A stretch of DNA of 64,000 nt from Lagopus muta (lineage: Eukaryota; Chordata; Aves; Galliformes; Phasianidae): NCBI RefSeq assembly GCF_023343835.1, contig NC_064449.1:1302001-1366000 (forward strand). Reading direction: 5' to 3'. Made by a program: the position numbers and the translations under genes. The first letter of the stretch is position 1. The number at the start of each line of letters is the position of its first letter. Under the pieces are notes generated by a model. It was given only the letters and a program-made list of their open reading frames with translations, was not told the origin of the DNA and made no database searches. Below are positions 28,401-43,400 of this stretch, piece after piece.

Positions 28401-31400
28401 AGGAGAAGACCCTGGGAAAATCCTTCATTCTGTCTATGGTCAGCCTGTCACATGTCTTGATGTCTCTGCTCATGAAGCAGCCTTTGGGGTCAAAGGCTTT
28501 GGCTGGATACTGAATGAGCCCAACCAGGTATTTAATGCTTTCTGTCGTGTTTTTGCACTTGTGTCATGAAAAATTCTGCTAAGGATCATTTTCCTCTCTA
28601 CCACTGAGCTTTTTTTTTTTTTTGGGTGGCAATAGATGGAAAACACTTTTAAGTACAGTAATGTGTTGCTGATTTCTTACAGTAAGCTGAAGGGGTTACT
28701 GTTCAGCTAACTGCGTTCACTGTGTAACTGCTTTGCGCTCTCTGCTCCTCAGTACCAGCTGTATGCTGCACCAGTGGTCCTCTAGGGGGAACTAGTCTCA
28801 AGAAAAACAAAACCAAGAAGAAAACAATCCAAAACCAGAAAAAATAAAATAAACAACCTCTCCAAACAAAGAAACAAAAAATACACTCTCCAGCCTCTGT
28901 AGTGAGGGCATCCTGAGCAGTGTGCCGAGCCCTGCGTGTGCTGATGCGCAGTTCTGGGAGGAGGCTTTTTTCAGTGTGTACACTTGAGTGTTTGAGCTGA
29001 GTTAGTTCTAAACCAGTGAGAGTGGTGGTGCTGCTGCATTAGAGGAAGCTCCATGCTGGTCGTAGGTTTGAAGCCTCTGTGACCCAGTCAGATATTTCAT
29101 CAGCACATCTTGGCAGCGCAAGGTAGATGGAAACTGCGCTCATTTGGTAACTGCTACAGACTCGTGGCTGAGGCATTGTTTTAATGCAGCTGTTCTCAAA
29201 CTTCTCTGCTTTCAGGATGGGCTGTTCTTGGGCTCTTGCATCCCAGAAGGTAACAGAAAGAACTGTATATCTTTCTGGCTCAGAAACATGCTCCTGGGTG
29301 CAACCCTTCCACCTCGGTTCACCTCTCCAGGGCAGGGAGCAGGCTGCAGGCAGACCTCCTTCCAGTTGCTTAAGTGTTTCCGTCCCTTTCCTGCATCTTG
29401 CCTAACTTGCCCGTTGCTTAAGTCTGTTATGTTTGTGGTTGTGCTGCAGCATACAACAGGCCATCAGCTGAGTGGAAGAGGAGTGCCTGGGCAGGTAGAG
29501 GTGAGCATCCAGAAGGTAGGAGCTGTGGTCTGCACAAGAACACTGTTTTCTTTGGCAAGTGACTGAAACAAGAAGGCTTTATTTAGGACTACTTTGTTAG
29601 GGATAAATCTCTCCACCTGCATCATCTGATTCTCCACAAAGTTCATGTTCCCAGGGGAAATGCAGAGCCCACCATAAACACTTGTAGGGCTGGGAGGTGC
29701 TGCGAAGCTGTGCCATCTTTCTTAATTCCTTTGCTGTCCTAATCCAATTATTTTCCCCACAGAGGTGGGAGGTTAGAAGGTAAAACTGCCTCATTTACAT
29801 TACAATGGCGGTCATCTTTGTGCCTCTTAAGGAGCAGAGAAATCTCCATAGCTACAGCCGGACACATCTCCTCTAGCCCTGCAGTGCTTGGTGGCAGCTT
29901 GCATTCAGCAGCACATCAGCCCACATCCTAATCAGGAGATGGGGCTGCTGCTGCCCAGACGGCCGGGCCGTGCTTGACAAGGACACGTGCTTGGCATTGC
30001 TGCAGCAGCTGACATCACACCGGAAATTAATTACTAATGTCTCTGATGATAATTGCTCACCTCTCGCAGACGTGAAGGGACTTTGCATTGGTTGATTACG
30101 CCGGTCATGAGTTGACAATCTGTCTTGAGGAGAGCTTTTGATCTCCAAAACCTGCTCGTGGAGAATTCCAACCCCATTTGCTGCTGGCTGTGTTGCTGTG
30201 CTAGAAAAGCTGTTGCCTCTCTGTTTGGGTTCTCTTTGTTTTTCCTGAGGGTTTTTTTTCTTGTTGAGTGTCGGCGCATGAGCCTAACGTTACTGAGTGG
30301 TAACCTGCTTTCTGAAGGCAGTGCAGGCAGGGAAATTGTTTCTGTCCCTCTTTTTTTTTTAATCATTGTCTAATTTTAACCAAATCTGACAGCAGAGCAG
30401 AGATCTGAGGCATACATTTTGTAGGCACTTTTATGTTGGAAAGGAGAAAAACATGAAATCCACAGCATAGGCTTACCTCTTGTTAGATGATAGACATCCG
30501 TGCAGGAGAAGGGAGGAACAGCAATGCTTCATCTGTGGGAGAAAGTTCACCTCCCACCTCAGTAAGCATCTGTCAGCCTGAGGATGGTGCATATCGAAAG
30601 TTATGAGTGCTCCTCAAACCCTTTTTTTTTTTTTTTTTTTAAAAACCATTGAGCTAACAGGAAGTTCTTTATTTAGGGATGTTTCAGCTATATTGAAGTG
30701 CAGTGCATTGTTTTCCTTAAGTACCAAATCCAAACACAGACGCCTCTGTTCCCCCCTTGGCTTATGGGTGGGTAACAGTACAGAGCAGGCGATGTACTGC
30801 AGGCTGGTGCTGCACAGACTGCACGTTACCCCATGTGGAGCTGCTGGGAGAGCTCTGCTGCTCACCTGTTTGCACACTGTGTGTGAAACTATTTCCTAAC
30901 TCCACAGGCATCCATAGTTTTAATCTAGGGGTAGTTCTGGTGCTGTTCATGACAGGATATCTGAATTGGGCAGTAAGGATTAACTCTGTGATCAGATTTC
31001 TGGTGCGTGTATCTCACTGATGGAGTGAAGCTGTTCTTATACTTTGTATACTGATAAGCTTCCCTGCATGGAACTTCCATCACGTAAGTCTGGACTCCAT
31101 GAGAAGCCCACTTGTCCTACTTGTGGGTTAGTTCAGTGAGATGCACAGGTGCTTTAATCTCCTGGTGGAGTTATTCTCCCGTATTTAAAGCTTAGCTGAA
31201 ATCATTTCATGTTTTCAGCAATTCTTGTTAATTACCTTCTGTCATCGTGGCAGGATTTTATTTTTGCACAACCTTCACCATTATTTCAGACCGGATGGAT
31301 GAGGGTGGGAGGAGGGCAGCGTGGCTTCGGGGCCCCCGTGTCACAGGCTGCAGGGAGGTGGGCTGAGAGCAGCGCTCTGGAGCTGTTTGTTCTGCTGTCA

Positions 31401-34400
31401 TGTTTTCATCTGCTCTGGGCTGATGATTGGCTTGTGCTGATGGATGCTGCTCAATATCACCTGTCTCTTCTCATCAGCCATGGAAACGCTGCCTCTTTGT
31501 GCACCTGTATGTAACATTTCTGCAGAGTTCTTCAGCTGCCTGCTAACGTCAGTCTGTCTGAACTGGTGTTATGTGAATAAAAAAAAATAAAAACCAGAAG
31601 TTGTAAAATAATCCTGTCAGTTGAATCTCGTAGTTTAGTTTCCCTTGGATGATGTTTTTAGGTCACAGATATTCCATGTAAACCTTTACATCTTTACCCT
31701 CTTGTAGGTGAATTCCTTTTCTTTGGGCACCAGTGATCTTATGTGGGCTCTTCTGGTGTCATAATGGCTCCAGTTCTGGAGATTTCAGTTTTCTGTGAGT
31801 GCTTTTCAGTTTTCTTAGCCAGCCCAAATCCTGTAAGCACTTTCAATGCGCTCATCTTTCCAAACTCTTGTTGTCCTCAGTTGCTGTGGACTGAAGGGGA
31901 CAGGAGGGATGTGCCCACCAGTCAGGCTCTGTGAGGAGCACAGCCTGCTGAGAGAGCAGGAGTTTTCTTTGCCTACATTTTGCAGGATATGTCACTTAAC
32001 CTCTGATCACCAAAAAGTAACAATAATCCATCTTGGTTTCTCTCTGCTTGCAAATGACCAAGAATCATTTTGCAGCTTGACAAATAAAGCTCTTTTCTCC
32101 TGGCTGATGTTAATGACATTCAGGTTGGGTTTTTTTCCTATTCACACATCAATGTGAATACCTCAAAATTGGCACAGCTTCTTTGGTGGCGACTGTCTCT
32201 GCTTTTGCAAACAGAGCTGCTGGGATGTGCCATGTTTATCCCAGGTGCTGATCTATGAAACCAAAGCCATTCATTCCATTTTTAAGAACTACTTTGCCTT
32301 CCCTTCACCTGCCCTCTCCTTGGCTTAGGAAGGAGCACTTCCAGGCTGCTGCTTGTGTCGTGGTGGGTGGTGACTTGACTTTCATCTCTGGATACCTGAA
32401 CTCTTACATCAGACTTCAGCCATGAGTTAAATGAGCCCGGTGCTCTCACCGCAGGTCCTCGCAGACATCTGTCAGCACCACAAACCCATCGGGTCTGGCA
32501 AAGCACTGGAGCTGGCAGTCTGTGCCCGGGATGTGTCCAGTGCTGGAGCAGCAGCAGGGGTTGCAGGTGCATTGGCAGAGCTGCTTTCCTGGGGTTTGTG
32601 CACTGCCTGGGCAATGCTTGGCTCTGCCTCTTGCCACCAGCATGCAGCCTTACTTGTGACTCCAGTCAAAGGAAAACGTACAAGGAAGAGCTGTCCTGTG
32701 CTTGTCTTCAGCTTTGTGTGTAACTTGGGTGGCAGCTGTGGCTGTTTGGAGGAGCAGGCAGCGTGTTTGGCTGGCAGCTGGGCTGGGTTTGCTGCAGACT
32801 GTTTTTGTAATTCTCTGTGCAGGTCTTGAAGCATTGCTGAAGGCTGCTCGGTGCAGCTAAGTGCACGTGAAATAAGAGTTCCTGCTTGCCAGCAGAAAGT
32901 CACCTTTAGGATGGCATGAAAGTCAATTTTCCACATGCTCGGAGAAATGTTGTTACCAGCTTCACACAATGACTTATATCTGGCAAGAACTTGCAAAATA
33001 GTCTCTCTGGCTGATTGTCAAAAATTACATCATATTGGAGTAAACTGCTTTTAAATCAAGCATCCATTATTCATGTATATTAACTGCTTTTTTAATTTTT
33101 TTTTTCTTGCTGGCTGTTTTGTGTATGATTTACTCTTTTTCTTTCTCTCTGATTGTCTGTCTGTCTCCCTCATCTGCTCCTTTTAAATCTTAGCTCATCT
33201 TTAAATTTATGGAGCCAGCACACTTATCTCTGTGCGAGTACCAACATGCTGACCTTGCATTTGTTAGCAGGCAGATTTTGTTGTTGCTGTTGCAGTGTTA
33301 CGTGCCATATTTACAGTAGGCAATGCAACACATTTGCAGTAGGAAACTGCGCCTCTGAGGCTTGTGAACCTTGAAAATATTTTTTCTGCATCCCTTTAGA
33401 AATAGAATTCCAACTTGCAGCCGTGTGCTGTACTTAATTTGATGGCTTTTTTCACAAATGCATATGGAATAGCCCTGTCACTTCTGTGCTTATTCTCTGA
33501 ATGGAACGGTTTTAACCTGAGCAAAAGCCAGATCCCTTCTTATCCACCGTGGACTTGAAATGTCACATCCCCATCTCTTGTTGGTCATATTTGTGTGTAT
33601 TCAGGCAGTGTTCCCTTGGGTTGGCACAGGGATGGGCAGGAGGAAAGGAGGCAAAACACAATCCTAAAACAAATGTAGGCAGTTTTGGGGTTCTTGTTTT
33701 GATCCTCTGCTCACTGCTCTCTGTAGTCAGTGGTTAGAAGCCTCCATCCAGGCAGTTACTGGGACAGCAGTCCTTGAAGGCATCCTGTGTCACTCAGTAA
33801 GGGCAAAGATGTAGGCTTTGGAAGCACGGCTTTACAACGTGCTTTTTCCTATCTGATACCTCAAAATAAGAATGAAGTATACTATATAGAAAGAGTTCTT
33901 CCCCCCATTCCAAGAGGCAGTGCCTTTACCAGCCCAGAGCTGCAGTGGCTCAGGACAAGAAGCAGAAGCACGGTTGCAGGGGAAGCACACAGTTGCACAA
34001 AGCAGCTCTCTGCTGGCCTGCAGCCAGGACAGTGGGCTGAACACCCCTGCTCTTGCTGAAAATACCGCAGGCTCTTTGATAACAAGTGCTCGGGGATTTG
34101 TTGTTTTAATGTTCCATCCAAAAAAGACATCTCCAACAACACAGGATCCCGAAACACCTGCTGGGGTGTTGGACATGCATGGAAGAGTTCCATCAGCAGC
34201 ATTTCCTTCAGTTCCTTGGTTTTTCTTGGAAGTATCTCAACCAGAGTGCACAGAGTATGCTTGACCTCACTTAGCTGCAAGATGTAACGAAGCTCACAGC
34301 TTAGCTATCCTGGCTGCAGGGACTTGGTGAATTAATGTAGCCTTCTTTCTTCAGTTCTTGGACAGCATTTAAAGGGAGCTTCCTGTACCCACCGATGTGC

Positions 34401-37400
34401 AGCTCCTGGAGTGCAGCAAGCTTTCCTTTCTTCCTCTGCCCACCAGTTTGCCAGTTGCTCAGTCCATCCATCCGAGGACGGTGGCCACAGGTTGAGAGTT
34501 GCCCAGCTCGGGCAGTAAGGAGGGAAATTAGTCTAATGCACTGCCTTAACAAAAGAGAGTATGAGCATGAATAATTAATACCACCAGTCTGTGGCAATCG
34601 GATAAAATGAAGTCCCATTTGCTCAGCCTTATTAAAAGAGAGAGAGAGAGAGGGAGAGATGGTAAAGGTCGTTAAGGGACTTGTAACATGGAAAGAATCG
34701 CCTCTGAGATGGATAATGTGTTTTCTAATCTCTGTGGTCTTTAACTAAACATAATGGTAAAGGTACTCTAGCTATTTCTGGCTTGCTGAATTATTAAGCA
34801 TTCTGGGAGATTGCTTGGCTCTCATCCAATAACTCAGACTTTTTCATTTGAACAATGTTAATAGGTAACGCTTTTTATTTTGTGCATTAGATCCTGATAC
34901 ATCTGCACGGAGTATTTAATGCTTGTCCTCCCCTGTGCCCCAGCAGTCCCATGGGGGCTGGGATGCTCGTTAGTGTGCTATCCCAGGGTACTTCATTTCA
35001 CACCCAAGTGCTCTTGGTTTGCTTACCTTCAGGTCTGTGACTGTTAGGTCACTGGTCTTGGGTGGCCATTATAGGATTATAAATGTCTTTGAAAGGGTAA
35101 TCCCTTTGCAGTGTGCATTATAGGATTATAAACCTCCTAAAGATCTTATGCTTTATCTGCCCTTTAACATACAGGCCCTTATTTCAAGTCCCTATTGACC
35201 AGGTATTTCACTCGTTCTCCTTGGCCTTTTTAAAGAAAATCCTCGTTGCTGAGACACTAGAGAAGAGCTCATCAGAGGTGTTTTAGCATCTTCAAAATTG
35301 TTATCAGCATGCTTTTAAAGCTCTGTATCCAAGAAGTTATTCAGACCTCAAAACGCATTCTGTGCTCCTTTTGTTTCTTTACCTACCAGGTTTTGAAGTT
35401 CATTTGCAGACCAGGACTGAAGTTCAACTGGGAGCTGGGTGGAAATCACAGGAAGCACCTTCCTACCAAGTGGTTGGGCTCATCTGCATTGTTAACATTT
35501 GTAAAAAGCAATCTTTCAAAGACTGGAGTCTGACATGAATTGAGGAAGCTCAAAACAAAAGCTTTTATAGCAGCTTTGTGGATCTGAAACGTTATTTCTA
35601 CAGATTCTAATAGATGGAAACATTTTGGAAGTGATGGGCAGCAGCATGTTAGGTGAGGAGAAACCAGTCATTTTTTGTTTGGGCTGCACGTAGGAGAGTA
35701 GCGCAGGTCTAAAACTGGACCACAAGCAGGAAGGGATGGAACATTTGCTCAGATTTTAAGCAGCAAAACTTCGAATGCTACGTGCAAGCAATTCATCTTC
35801 ATGGTCTTCCATGGTCATCGCTGCTCAAGTGTGTATCAGATGTTGATAGGAGAGACAGAAGTGCTGGTCGTTTAGGTAAATTAATAGGCTTTGGATGTTC
35901 ATGGTAAGTGGTATTCCCAGGGGACTTTGGAGAAAGCAGCATTTGCCCCTCTCCTCTCCAGAGCTGTAAGCAGAGCTGGCAGGGCAGCTTGCAGGGCACA
36001 CACTGGGAGCTGCAGTGTTGCTGTTGAGCCCATCGTCTGTCATTTGCACGCTGAGTTCAGCAGTGTGTTCACTTTGTATTTTTCCAACAAAACCTCCCAA
36101 AGAGAAATCTGGTTGCAAGGCAGAGATGCTCATTTTCTTGCACTGAGAATTCTGCAAATTGCCAGAATGTGGTTCACCCTATCTTTGGTTAGGGAGGTGC
36201 TGGGAGCTGTTGTGTGCGTGTTGTTTTTTATCTTGATGACAAACACTTCCAGTTTGTAGCAGCTACTTTATTGGAATGGAAGTTTACATTATTTTAACAG
36301 CTTTCAAGTCTCCCTGCAAAGGCAGAATCTCTTACTGTACAGAGATACGGTGAAATTGCTTTGGTTTGTGTTTCTTGTTTTGGTCTCAGGGATGAAAAAA
36401 CACGTGCTAGAATTGGTATTTGTGGCAAGCAATTTGTACAGCACTATACTGTAGGAAAAGGGAACTGGTTAGGAGATGATAAATGTAAGTAACTGAGTGT
36501 ATTGGATATGAGTGTCTTCATTCTAGTGGAGAACTTGATAATTTATGTGGATAAAACTCTGCGTTTCTTTTCACTGGAAGAAATGGGGGCAGGAGAAAGC
36601 CTGCAACATCTTTGCTTTATTCCTAGAGGTTTGGAGACATCCATCACAGAATGATCTCCTGCTCTCTTAATTCAACCTTTCAGATGCATCTTCAAATTGC
36701 ACGGTGAGGGAGTGAAAGGGCAGACAGCATCACGTCACTGCTCTGCTGAGCGTGGAAGCAGTGTGCTCTGACAGTGTAATATTTCTTGAACCGTGTGAGG
36801 ATGTAATCAGAAAAGCACAAGGTGAGCACGTTCACGTGGCATTGACATAGCCACGCTGGTATTGCCATGGAAACCATAAGGGTTTGGTTGTTTTTCTGAT
36901 ATTTGAAGTACTGTTTCTCTTTTCACGGTCATAGATGATTATTTTTATTGAATGAGTCAATTAAAGGGACGTCACCATGAAATGCAGTAATTTTTTGAGG
37001 TCAGTGTTAAGCTGAGAACTTCACTGAGCTTCACCGGACTTTGCCCAGTATGTTCTGCTGGATCTAAAAATACTTCCTCCCTTTTTGTGGAAAGGCCCAA
37101 ACAGATCAACCTCATCTGGCCCCACAGGGGAGACAGTGAACATAATTAAACTGATTGCTGTGCAGCACAGAGGAGGGTGAGCAGAAGGGAAACGGCTCGT
37201 ACCTCCCTTCAGTCCTCAGCGGTGTCATCCTGGATGCAGCCTAAAATCAGAGCTGTTGTTGTTCCTTTCCCATCTGAGCTGCCATTTCAGATGCACAATT
37301 TCTCTTCATCTGTGCAAAGCCGGTCGCAGGACCTGTCAGCACTGAGTCACTGCACTTCTGCTCTTCAGTTTCTGCTGTTTGATGGAATCTTTCTGCACAG

Positions 37401-40400
37401 TCCATCTGTCTAAACCTTGCAAGTGCTGACTCCGTTTCCTTTTGCTATTCTTTCAAATATGCAAGTTGGAAAGCAAGTCAGGTGGTTTCTTTACCCGTGT
37501 GAACCCGTAAAAACTGACCTGGAGAAAACGAGTATGGCTTTATGGACTGCCTGGACCTCTGCCTGTCCTACAAGGCTTGCAGAGAGCCTTCACCCCAGCT
37601 GTGTGGTGGGTTCCATTGTGAAACTTTGATTTTTTCTTTTTTGAATGTGTGTTTCTGTCCTTCTTGACAGGGAGTGCCTGTATGTTGGCTGCGATAGAAC
37701 AGTGAGAAACGAGCCCTGCAAAGCAGCTCTGATGGCGGTGACTGCGCTCTGCTTCCCACTGCACCAAAAGGTGGCTGTGCTCACGCTGCATTTAGCCAGT
37801 GTTTGTTCTGTTTCTGCCAGGTTCTTCTTTACAACCTGGAAACGAGTCAGTGTCTAAGGAAGCTAGGCAACTCCATGGGTGACTTTACATGCGTCAACCT
37901 CCAGGACAGTCCTCCAAACATGCTCGTTACAGGCAATAAAGACAGAAGGTAGGTACCACCAAGAGCTGTAACCCTTTTCCAATTAGCTTACTTCCTGTCC
38001 TGCTGTCCTACATCTGGACCTGCTAGGATTTGTCTCTCCTCTAATGTTTCAAACGCAGCCAGCGTGAACTTCAGGAACAAAATATTAGGTAATAGTTGGA
38101 CGTGGCTGCCAGTTTGCTTTGTTTCGGAAAGCTCCATGGGAAGACTTTCTTTTTGAGCCATTTGGTGGACGCAGTTGGTGCACAGCCCAGCGAGACCACT
38201 TGGAATATCTTCCACTTCCCCGCCACCACCCGCAAAATTAGCTTGGCATTTAAAAGCTCACTTTCTGATATTAAAAAAATAACCTAAGGGATGAATCACG
38301 TAGGATGAGATGGGTCTGTCTGCCAAGCGATGTCAGGAGTGTATTTCGGAACACTGCGATGTCCCTCAGGTGACAAAAAGAAAGAAAAAAAAAAGGAGAG
38401 ACTTTCATATGAACAGATTCCAACTTCTATTTAGCTGATTAGCAGCTTTCTCTTTAACTCCTTGGCTTGGGGAGCAGGATTTTCCCTGCACAATATCTGG
38501 TGCCAGGAATGGACGCGCTGGGAACAGTCAGCGCGAAAGGATTAAAGTGCTTAAAAAGACCCTTTGAGTCCAATTTTTAGGTTTTCTTTTTTGGCTGGTT
38601 GCGTGCGGGGTCTGATCCAGTGCACCAAAGGAGATGTGGGGTGGCGAGGAGCCAGTCTCTAATGGCTCCTGGTTCCTTCCCTCCTCCTTTCCGCGCTGGG
38701 CACCAGGCTGCAGGTGGTGCTCTGGTGTGGATGTGGGTATCAGCTTGTAAGGCGGGTGCTTCCCTCTGCCAAATCCCAGCCTTCCATCCCGCCAGCACAG
38801 CAGCTTGCAAAAATGATTATTTTGTCAAACAGCATTTTTTTTCTTTCCCCCCTCTCTCAGTGAAGAGGCAGCGGAAGCAAACCTCACACTTCTTCAGCAC
38901 GGGGGTAAAGGAAATATCTGAAGTTTGACATGTGCAATTGAATCCTTGGGAGTTTGCTTTTTTTCCTCTAAAAGCATATAATTGATTTTCCAAAGCACCC
39001 TGGTAAAACTACCTGCAATTTTAATCTTTCCCACAGTGGTGAGAGAGCAGATAAAGTTAATAGCCCCTAAGTGAGATTAAAATGTTCTCCCTTTATACCA
39101 GAGTAAATGTCTTGGCCTTTCCCCTGAAGAAAGCTTTTCAGCTGTATTTAGCTCAAGCACCAGCTGAGTTCAGGGGTTGGCCATCACTAAACCAACAAGA
39201 CGTGAGGAATCAATAGCTCAGCAGATAAGTTTGGCATCCAGGAGACAGAACCACGTGTATCTCAGAGGTCAGCTCTTCACAGAGTGAAGATAGGTGCTCA
39301 TATGTGTTGGGCAGCCACAGGTGGGCTGGGGCCAGGACCTCGCTAGCCCTGGTATGGAGTGAGCCCCTCAGCAGGGCCTTGCCACACCACCTCTGGGAGA
39401 ATGCCTTGGTGGAATTAAATGCAGCACATGGAAAGTGTTTCTCCTGAAGCACTGCTGGATGATGTGATAACATGGCCGTGCTTCACACCAGCGCAAGATC
39501 TGATAGCAGGGTGTTTGCTAATGCACTGCAGCCTCGTGGACATCTAAGACAGTGATTAGTGTGGGGAAAGCCAGCGTGGCAAGCCCAGTGTGTGCTACTG
39601 CTGAAAGGTGTGCAACCAAACTTGTGTTCTGTCTTCTCCCAAAGGCAACCACTGCTCAAGCAATGGAACAGGAGAGTCACAGCCTTTCACAAGAGCACCT
39701 TCCTTACAGCTCCCTTCAACTGGGATGAGCCCGATGTGCTCCCACTGAGCCCAGCTGTTGAGGCAGGAGATGGAGGGCAGTGCCAGGTCTGCATTAGAGC
39801 ACATTAGAGCATCACATTAGATTTGCAAAATGCTCTTTTCTTTTTTGTAAGCGCATCTAAGCGACTCATGTGACTCTAATTCTTCCAAGGATGTGCCAGA
39901 ATGGACACCTGCCTGAAACCTGGACCCTTGCTAATGAAATAACCAGGACACATCTTGGTTTCCAACTGTGCTTACCAAATAGAAGAAGCTTTGATTGTCA
40001 TACAGAGCACGTGCAGCAAGTCAGGGAGAGTGCCAAGTGTGAGCACTTCCAAAATACCCCATCCTTACCCAAAGCACAGCTCTTATGTCTAGCCAAAGGT
40101 TCTCTCTGCTGGAGCTGGAGAAAGCAAGAAGTCCTTTCCACTATCAGCAACTGTTTGGGTTTTTTTTTTCCTGGGGGTGAGCCCAGAGCCACACAAAGCG
40201 TGCTCCTCGCTCTGTTCCAGCGTGTTTCTCTGCATGTCAGATGGATGTTGCTCAGTTGGAGTTTTGGACCGTTCTGCAGCCTTTTATTTCAGTTGCTGAA
40301 ATGTGTTATTTGTAAAATCCTATGATGCAATCTCCGTGTGAGAAAGGAAAGGGAAAGACTTGCCACACCATTAAGATCGTGGCAAGAGTGTGGAACAGAA

Positions 40401-43400
40401 TACAGCTAATGTGTTGGAACAAGTGTGATTTGGCCTTTTTTTGAATTAATGTGTACCTGATGGCTTCATTCTTGATAGCCTTCAGCTGGGAGGAACTTTC
40501 TCTGGCTGCTTTTCAGCTGAGATCAGTATTTCCCCTTACTTCTGTTTTCACTCACTGCATTTTATCTCTTTTGCTGTATCTTAATCTTGACACGTAAGGA
40601 TGAGGAAACATCCTCCTTTGTGGTGTATACTAGATGTAAAAAATGACACCTTTGGCTTTAACTGCTTTTATAGACCTGTTGCACAACTTGAGGCCCTCTC
40701 TTTTTCTAAAGTTCTTCTTTAATCATAGCCTCTCTTCAAACTGTTCATTGAGTACTTTCTGAGTCAGGTGTACCTGAAAGCTGCCCAAAGTCACAATATA
40801 GAGAGACTGTTTATATATGCATATATGTATGTAAACTTTTGAGAAGAGGTACTGGTTGCTGGTGCTTGAGGACAGCTTTGTTTAGTACTGGTGTACTCAG
40901 TCGTAACTCTAGCATAGAAACCTGTGATCCCCTTGATTTTTCTCTTGGATTCCTACACATGTAGTCCTCTGTCTCCATAGAAGTAATTTATCTTTCCTGA
41001 GCCCTTAGTGGACGTGGGTTGGGTGCAGGGGATGTTGGTGGTGTGCCGAGCGCATGGCCTTTCTTCCTCACATCATTTCTCACAGGTTGGGAGGCGCAGA
41101 CACAGATGACCTCCAAATTTCATTTCTATCACCTGAGACTTGCCGAGAGACAGTGAGATTCTGCATGGCATGAGAAGTCTGCCCCAGAACCACCCGTGTC
41201 ACTGCCCTACATGTAGTGCTGCAGCCTAACACGTGCTCTCAGTGCGGCTGCTTTCATCCCAGTTCTTGCTTTGCTCTCCCTTAGGGTCAGGGTGTACGAC
41301 CTGCGCGGGAGCGAAACGCTGTGCTCCCTGTTTGCCCACCGCCTGGGGGTGTCTGCAGTGCAGATGGACGACTGGAAGATCGTCAGTGGGGGAGAAGATG
41401 GGCTGGTGTGTGTGTGGGACCAGCGGATGGGCGCCAAGCTCTGGGAGATGCACGCCAGGTAACTGTGTGTGAGCTTCTGTGCACTGCTAGCTCGCGAGGG
41501 CTTTTCACTTCTCACGGTGCTTTTGCTCAGGGTAAGGAAGAATGGATGCTTTTTCCACCCCTGGATTTCCTTTGGACTTCAGTTAGCATCTTCTCCCTGC
41601 CCCATCCATCAGTTCTGACCTTACCAAACCTTGGCCTTCAAGCGCTGTACTGCTGCCTGTTGTCCCCGCTGTGACTGGTTCTCTATACTTACCACACCTC
41701 CTGCAGTACCTGTGCTTCTGTTCTGCTCCTCCACGTTTCCCTTAGCAGCAACAAGCAAAGCCAGATTGGTATTTAAACACACAGACACTGATAGGGAAGT
41801 AACAGTTTGTACTGAAAGCACAGAACAGGCAGTGCTGAAGGAGCTGAAAGTACAAGCTGAGATAAGGATCCTGGAGCTGACAGAAGGCTATTAGTGGCTT
41901 CTATTAGCCAAATTACCATCTTCTGGTTCAGGCAAAACTCCCAGGGAGTTTGCTTTGTCTGAATAAAGACCTGAAGGATTTAGCCACAAGTAAGCCCAAA
42001 TCATAGAGTCATGGAATCACAGAATGGCCTGGGTTGCAAAGGACCACAATGATCATGTAGTTCCAACCCCTGCTGTGTGCAGGTCAACCAGCAGATGTGG
42101 CTGCCCAGAGCCACATCCAGCCTGGCCTTGAATGCCTGCAGGGATGGGGCATCCACAGCCTCCTTGGGCGACCTGTTCCAGCTGATGCACTGTTCTCAGT
42201 CAAATGAGCAGATACATCCCAAATACATGCTGATGTTATTTTATTAATGCTTCTCCCCCACAGAGGTGATATGAGAGATTTACAGTCGGAGAAGTTCAAG
42301 TGGGAGCTGTCATTAATTAATAGCAGCTATCTCCTTCTCTTTTGACCCTGTGAGTTATAAAGCCCAGTGTGATGCAGTCGGTGCATTAAGGACAATACTG
42401 CATTGATTATCCTCTGGGGCAGCACTAATGAGCATGCCAAGAAGGAGGGCAGGCAGTGCAGATCTGCTGAGCTCTGAGGTGGAGGGGAGATGTACTCAAA
42501 GTGAAACCATGAGCTTAAATACTGTTCAATCTATGCAGGACTTGGAAAGGAATGCTTCAGTCAATAGGCCTTCGTAGAGGAGAGATGCTGAAGTTGGTAT
42601 CCGTGTCTGTAACCCGTGCTGTGAATGGAAGGCAAGGGCAGAGGTAGGGGAGAGGGCAGGAGGAAGGTTAGGGTGGTGGAGATGAGCAGTCTTTACCTGC
42701 TGTCAGCCCTGCTTGGTTCAGGGTCAGCTGAACCAAGGAAGGAAAGCCCAGCCCTCTTCACATGTGCTGCGTAGAGCATCTCTGCATCAGCCCTCACTCC
42801 CTGCTTTGGAGAGGGAGTGCTGTGATCCCTTGGGGAGCGAGCAGCTCCTCCGTGCGCCTTGCTGCTGCTGGCCTTGGCCCCGCTGCCAGGTTCGGGGGCT
42901 GTGGCACCGCGTGCATTGCGGCAGCCGTCCGCTAGGTGGTGCTATAGGCTGCGTTCATCCGGCGCCGCCAGGCGGGGAGGAGCCAAAGGTGCAGCCTCTG
43001 AACCCCTGGCTGGAGGGGGGCCCTGAGCTGGATGAGTTCTCATTTAATACTGCGCTTGGGGGTTGTTTTCCAGGCATCCAGTGCGCTATGTGTGGTTTAA
43101 CTCTCACAGCCTCATCACTGCCAACGTCCCTGATGAGAAAACGCCCCGCGGTGCCAGCATCATGGACGACGACCTCACTGCACACCGCAGGTGAGCGCAG
43201 CTCTGAGGGCTGGGATCTGCAGCACAGCGTGACACTGCCGTTAAAAACGGCTCCGTATGCACTTGAGTCATCATCCAGAGCACAAACAGAGACAAAGCGT
43301 GTTTGGAAAAAAAACGCAGAGAAGCCTTTCAAAAGTGTTGATGAATTTTGGCTCTCTGCGTACTTCTGAGCACAGGAAAAAAAGCATTTCGTGATTAAGG

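Larger units (their letters stand above)
28528..37820 (+). other. FBXW8 intron 7 (9.3 kb)
   Basis: Contains a 19-base T run at 30622-30640, an AG microsatellite near 34636, and a short direct repeat at 35067/35116. An open minus-strand frame at 32472-32996 shows no recognisable domain. No nested gene supported. Confidence 0.75.

Noticed and set aside
32472..32996. 174-codon minus-strand frame in FBXW8 intron 7
   Set aside because: No recognisable domain, no promoter or splice evidence, and Ala/Ser/Gln-rich composition typical of chance frames.
39870..40325. 151-codon plus-strand frame in FBXW8 intron 8
   Set aside because: No homology that I recognise, and intronic with no transcript signal.
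42713..43369. 218-codon plus-strand frame
   Set aside because: It overlaps FBXW8 exon 10 in the wrong frame and runs into flanking introns; GC-rich shadow frame.
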